Source: Glaesserella sp041817755 (GTDB lineage: Bacteria > Pseudomonadota > Gammaproteobacteria > Enterobacterales > Pasteurellaceae). From it: a stretch of 64,000 bases of DNA. A program made the translations under genes and the position numbers. The stretch lies in contig NZ_JBGYBX010000014.1 in NCBI RefSeq assembly GCF_041817755.1, forward strand, positions 17,239-81,238, in the 5' to 3' direction. Below are positions 61,761-64,000 of this stretch, one piece after another; positions within the stretch are counted from its first letter, which is position 1; every line of letters begins with the position of its first letter. The notes under the pieces were generated by a model. It was not told the DNA's origin. It was given only the letters and a program-made list of their open reading frames with translations, and ran no database searches.

Positions 61761-63251
61761 ATGAACCGTTTACTTCCTTTTTTTCCTGAACTTGAACGTT
61801 GGACAGCTTTAATCACATTAAATCAAATGACTCTAGATAGTCGCCAAGTCGGACAAGGTGATCTGTTTGTGGCATTAAAAGGGCATCAGGTAGACGGTCG
61901 TCAGTTTATTGAAAAAGCGATTGAACAAGGTGCTTCTTTAGTTTTAGCTGAAGCGGATGACGATGTACAAGCGGTCTCATTTGCAGAAAATTTTGCAAAT
62001 GAGACCGCTTGTATACTGGAAGTGCCGAATTTACCGAAACAACTTTCAGCGATTGCAGGTGCATTTTATGGCAATCCGTCAGAAAAATTAACCCTTGTCG
62101 GCATTACAGGTACCAACGGCAAAACCACTACCGCACAGCTTTTTGCGCAATGGCAAAACTTGCTTGGCGGTAAATCAGCGGTGATGGGCACAATCGGCAA
62201 CGGACTATACGGGCAAGTACAAGAAGCGGTAAACACCACCGGTTCTGCCGTTGAAATTCAACGTAACCTGGCGAACTTTGTCGAATTAGGTGCAGATTTC
62301 TGTGCCATGGAAGTGTCTTCTCACGGCTTAGCACAATATCGAGCTGAAGCCTTATCCTTTGACTTGGCGATTTTCACTAACTTAAGCCGTGATCACCTTG
62401 ATTATCACAACACAATGGAAGAGTACACCCAAGCGAAATTCCGCTTATTTGGCGAGCTTTCATCAAAACAACAAGTGATCAACGCTGATGATGAGATCGG
62501 GCGTGAATGGCTGGCAAAATTGCCTGACGCTGTTGCTGTGAGTACCGACAACCAGTTCCAACCACAACAAACCCGTTGGGTTAAAGCGAAAGCGGTACAA
62601 TTTACCCTACAAGGTGCGACCATTGAATTTGAAAGTAGCTGGGGCAACGGCGAAATAAAAAGCCGTTTAATCGGGGCATTTAATGTCAGCAACTTATTAA
62701 TCGCTTTCGCCGGTTTGTTGGATCTGGGCTACGATTTACAAAAATTAGTGGAAACTGCACCGCTCTTAAACGGCGTATGTGGACGTATGGAATGTTTAAT
62801 TAGCGAAGAAAACCCTGAAGAGAGCCCGATGGTGATTGTCGATTATGCTCATACGCCTGATGCCTTAGAAAAAGCCTTAGATGCCGCTCGTTTGCATTGC
62901 GAAGGTGAATTATGGTGTGTCTTTGGTTGCGGTGGTGACCGTGATGCGGGTAAACGCCCGTTAATGGCACGCATTGCCGAACAGCTAGCGGACAGAGTGA
63001 TTGTAACGGATGACAACCCACGCACCGAAGATCCTGATGTGATTTTTAACGATATTATGAAAGGTTTCCGCAAGCCAAAAGCGGTGCAATCTATGCATAT
63101 TCGTCAATATGCGATTGAACAAGCGATTGCCCAAGCCGAACCAAAGGATGTGATTTTGATTGCCGGTAAAGGACACGAAGATTACCAAATTATCGGCACG
63201 AAGAAATATCACTTTTCGGATCAAGAGTGGGCGAAGAAGTTTTTGGGGTGA
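61761..63251 (+). CDS. murE: UDP-MurNAc-tripeptide synthetase MurE
   Basis: A 496-residue Mur ligase adding the third residue of the peptidoglycan stem. The N-terminal domain shows MTLDSRQVGQGDLFVALKGHQVDG. The ATP loop is GITGTNGKTTTAQLFAQW near residue 113, and the substrate-loop CAMEVSSHGLAQYR and central IVDYAHTPDALEKAL follow. DNPRTEDP near 418 is the motif selecting meso-diaminopimelate, as expected for a Gram-negative. Codons 69-84 consist of a 20-bp perfect USS dyad, yet the frame is intact. An AT-rich AlkD-like gene follows, instead of murF directly. Confidence 0.95.
   Translation: MNRLLPFFPELERWTALITLNQMTLDSRQVGQGDLFVALKGHQVDGRQFIEKAIEQGASLVLAEADDDVQAVSFAENFANETACILEVPNLPKQLSAIAGAFYGNPSEKLTLVGITGTNGKTTTAQLFAQWQNLLGGKSAVMGTIGNGLYGQVQEAVNTTGSAVEIQRNLANFVELGADFCAMEVSSHGLAQYRAEALSFDLAIFTNLSRDHLDYHNTMEEYTQAKFRLFGELSSKQQVINADDEIGREWLAKLPDAVAVSTDNQFQPQQTRWVKAKAVQFTLQGATIEFESSWGNGEIKSRLIGAFNVSNLLIAFAGLLDLGYDLQKLVETAPLLNGVCGRMECLISEENPEESPMVIVDYAHTPDALEKALDAARLHCEGELWCVFGCGGDRDAGKRPLMARIAEQLADRVIVTDDNPRTEDPDVIFNDIMKGFRKPKAVQSMHIRQYAIEQAIAQAEPKDVILIAGKGHEDYQIIGTKKYHFSDQEWAKKFLG
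61966..62013. repeat. USS dyad inside the murE coding sequence
   Basis: TACAAGCGGTCTCATTTGCA (61966-61985) and its exact reverse complement (61994-62013) flank an 8-nt loop. It is a full terminator-like uptake-signal hairpin translated as part of VQAVSFAENFANETACILE. Confidence 0.92.
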
Positions 63252-63309
63252 TTATTTTATCTATAACTGAAATTCCACTTACTTAGTAAATTATTTAGGC
63301 TTTTGCAAA

Positions 63310-63963
63310 ATGAACTTTCAATTGATTTTTGAAGAATTAAAACAACATCAAAATGTTGAGTTAGCTAAAAAAATGTCTGCATATATGAAAGACAAGTTTA
63401 TTTTCTTAGGTGTTCAGAAGCCATTAAGAGATAGAATTTGTAAACCTCATTTTAACGCAGCCAAGTCATTGCCTATTGATTGGCAATTTATAGCACACTG
63501 TTGGAAAGCTGATTATAGAGAAATGCAATATGTTGCAGCCGATTACTTACGATTTAATAAGAAAAAATTATGTCCTGAAGATATCCCTCAACTATGTTCA
63601 CTGATTGAATGCAAGTCTTGGTGGGATAGTGTAGATAGTCTAGATCAAACAATAGGTGAGATTTCATTTAATTATCCAGCGACGAAATCTATTTTATTAG
63701 AGTGGAGTAAATCGGAAAATTTTTGGTTAAGAAGAATCGCAATTGATCACCAGTTATCGCGTAAAGAAAAAACAGATATTCCATTATTGGAAGAAATTTT
63801 GATTAACAATTTAGAACAAACAGAGTTTTTCATAAATAAAGCAATGGGGTGGGCATTAAGAGATTTTTCTAAAACTAATCCTGATTGGGTAAGAGGCTTT
63901 ATTGATAGATACAAACATAGAATGTCTAGATTGGCTATTCGTGAGGCGAGTAAATATTTATAA
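63310..63963 (+). CDS. AlkD-like DNA alkylation repair protein
   Basis: A 217-residue HEAT-repeat protein of the DNA alkylation repair family (COG4912), similar to AlkD, a glycosylase for N3- and N7-alkylpurines. Signature stretches are FLGVQKPLRDRI, WWDSVDSLDQTIGEI, SENFWLRRIAIDHQL and FINKAMGWALRDFSKTNPDWV, the last with the conserved Trp/Arg. Its codon use is markedly more AT-rich than murE and ftsI, which suggests acquisition by transfer. It follows murE by about 58 bp, where murF would be expected in a dcw cluster. A USS core fragment follows at the window end. Confidence 0.85.
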   Translation: MNFQLIFEELKQHQNVELAKKMSAYMKDKFIFLGVQKPLRDRICKPHFNAAKSLPIDWQFIAHCWKADYREMQYVAADYLRFNKKKLCPEDIPQLCSLIECKSWWDSVDSLDQTIGEISFNYPATKSILLEWSKSENFWLRRIAIDHQLSRKEKTDIPLLEEILINNLEQTEFFINKAMGWALRDFSKTNPDWVRGFIDRYKHRMSRLAIREASKYL

Positions 63964-64000
63964 CTTGCAAAAAATTGAAAAAATGTGACCGCTTGCAAAG

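Noticed and set aside
1..64000. tRNA, rRNA, CRISPR array, prophage or classic IS element
   Set aside because: No tRNA-like cloverleaf, repeat-spacer array, phage structural gene or transposase was recognised; reading by eye could miss a small RNA gene.

Overview
The window looks like a chromosome segment of a Pasteurellaceae bacterium from the Actinobacillus / Mannheimia / Haemophilus ducreyi side of the family. The main evidence is the dense scatter of the 9-mer ACAAGCGGT and its complement, the Apl-type DNA uptake signal sequence (USS), often as head-to-head dyads behind genes. The gene content (chaA, cyuA, fru operon, nhaB-fadR, dcw cluster) fits a gamma-proteobacterium. No rRNA, tRNA, CRISPR array or prophage was recognised.

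Layout. 1-6.1 kb: 5' part of rlmD (minus strand, cut by the left edge), a dGTPase-like HD hydrolase, a small exported protein and rapA. 6.1-8.6 kb: chaA and cyuA (minus). 8.6-16 kb: carA and carB, separated by about 2.8 kb holding phzF-like, GIY-YIG, unknown and DUF559 genes; tandem ARG boxes and a PUR box precede carA. 16-22 kb: yhbP, metR, an SbmA/YddA-type ABC exporter and a TonB-dependent siderophore receptor (minus) with a Fur box. 22.1-24.4 kb: metE behind MetJ boxes, broken by one in-frame stop. 24.5-34.8 kb: a six-gene type I restriction-modification island (hsdM, HTH protein, Doc-like protein, hsdS, AlbA_2/AAA_4 protein, hsdR), ending in a second, divergent copy of the metE 3' tail, which suggests arrival by recombination at metE. 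34.8-43.5 kb (minus): holA, lptE, leuS, a DUF533 membrane protein and a PhnDCEE-type ABC importer. 43.7-45.8 kb: rluA and a MATE exporter. 45.8-56.7 kb (minus): greB, kdsD, fruBKA, ndk, metG, dsbB, nhaB. 56.8-64 kb: fadR, then the start of the dcw cluster (mraZ, rsmH, ftsL, ftsI, murE), followed by an AlkD-like gene where murF would be expected.

The most unusual signal is a superfamily of GC-rich hairpin repeats (hairpin plus a CTAGGG/TTAGGG tail, usually as inverted pairs). One pair tightly brackets a DUF559 endonuclease gene between carA and carB. An empty pair lies between fruK and fruA. A 172-bp element with perfect 40-bp inverted ends lies between phnD and phnC. A fourth is inserted in frame in hsdS, between its two target-recognition halves. 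Together they suggest a small mobile family, possibly moved or maintained by the DUF559 nuclease; this is a hypothesis.

Other regulatory signals read directly from the sequence are a perfect CRP site buried in the ndk terminator upstream of fruB, and a three-repeat MraZ operator before mraZ.
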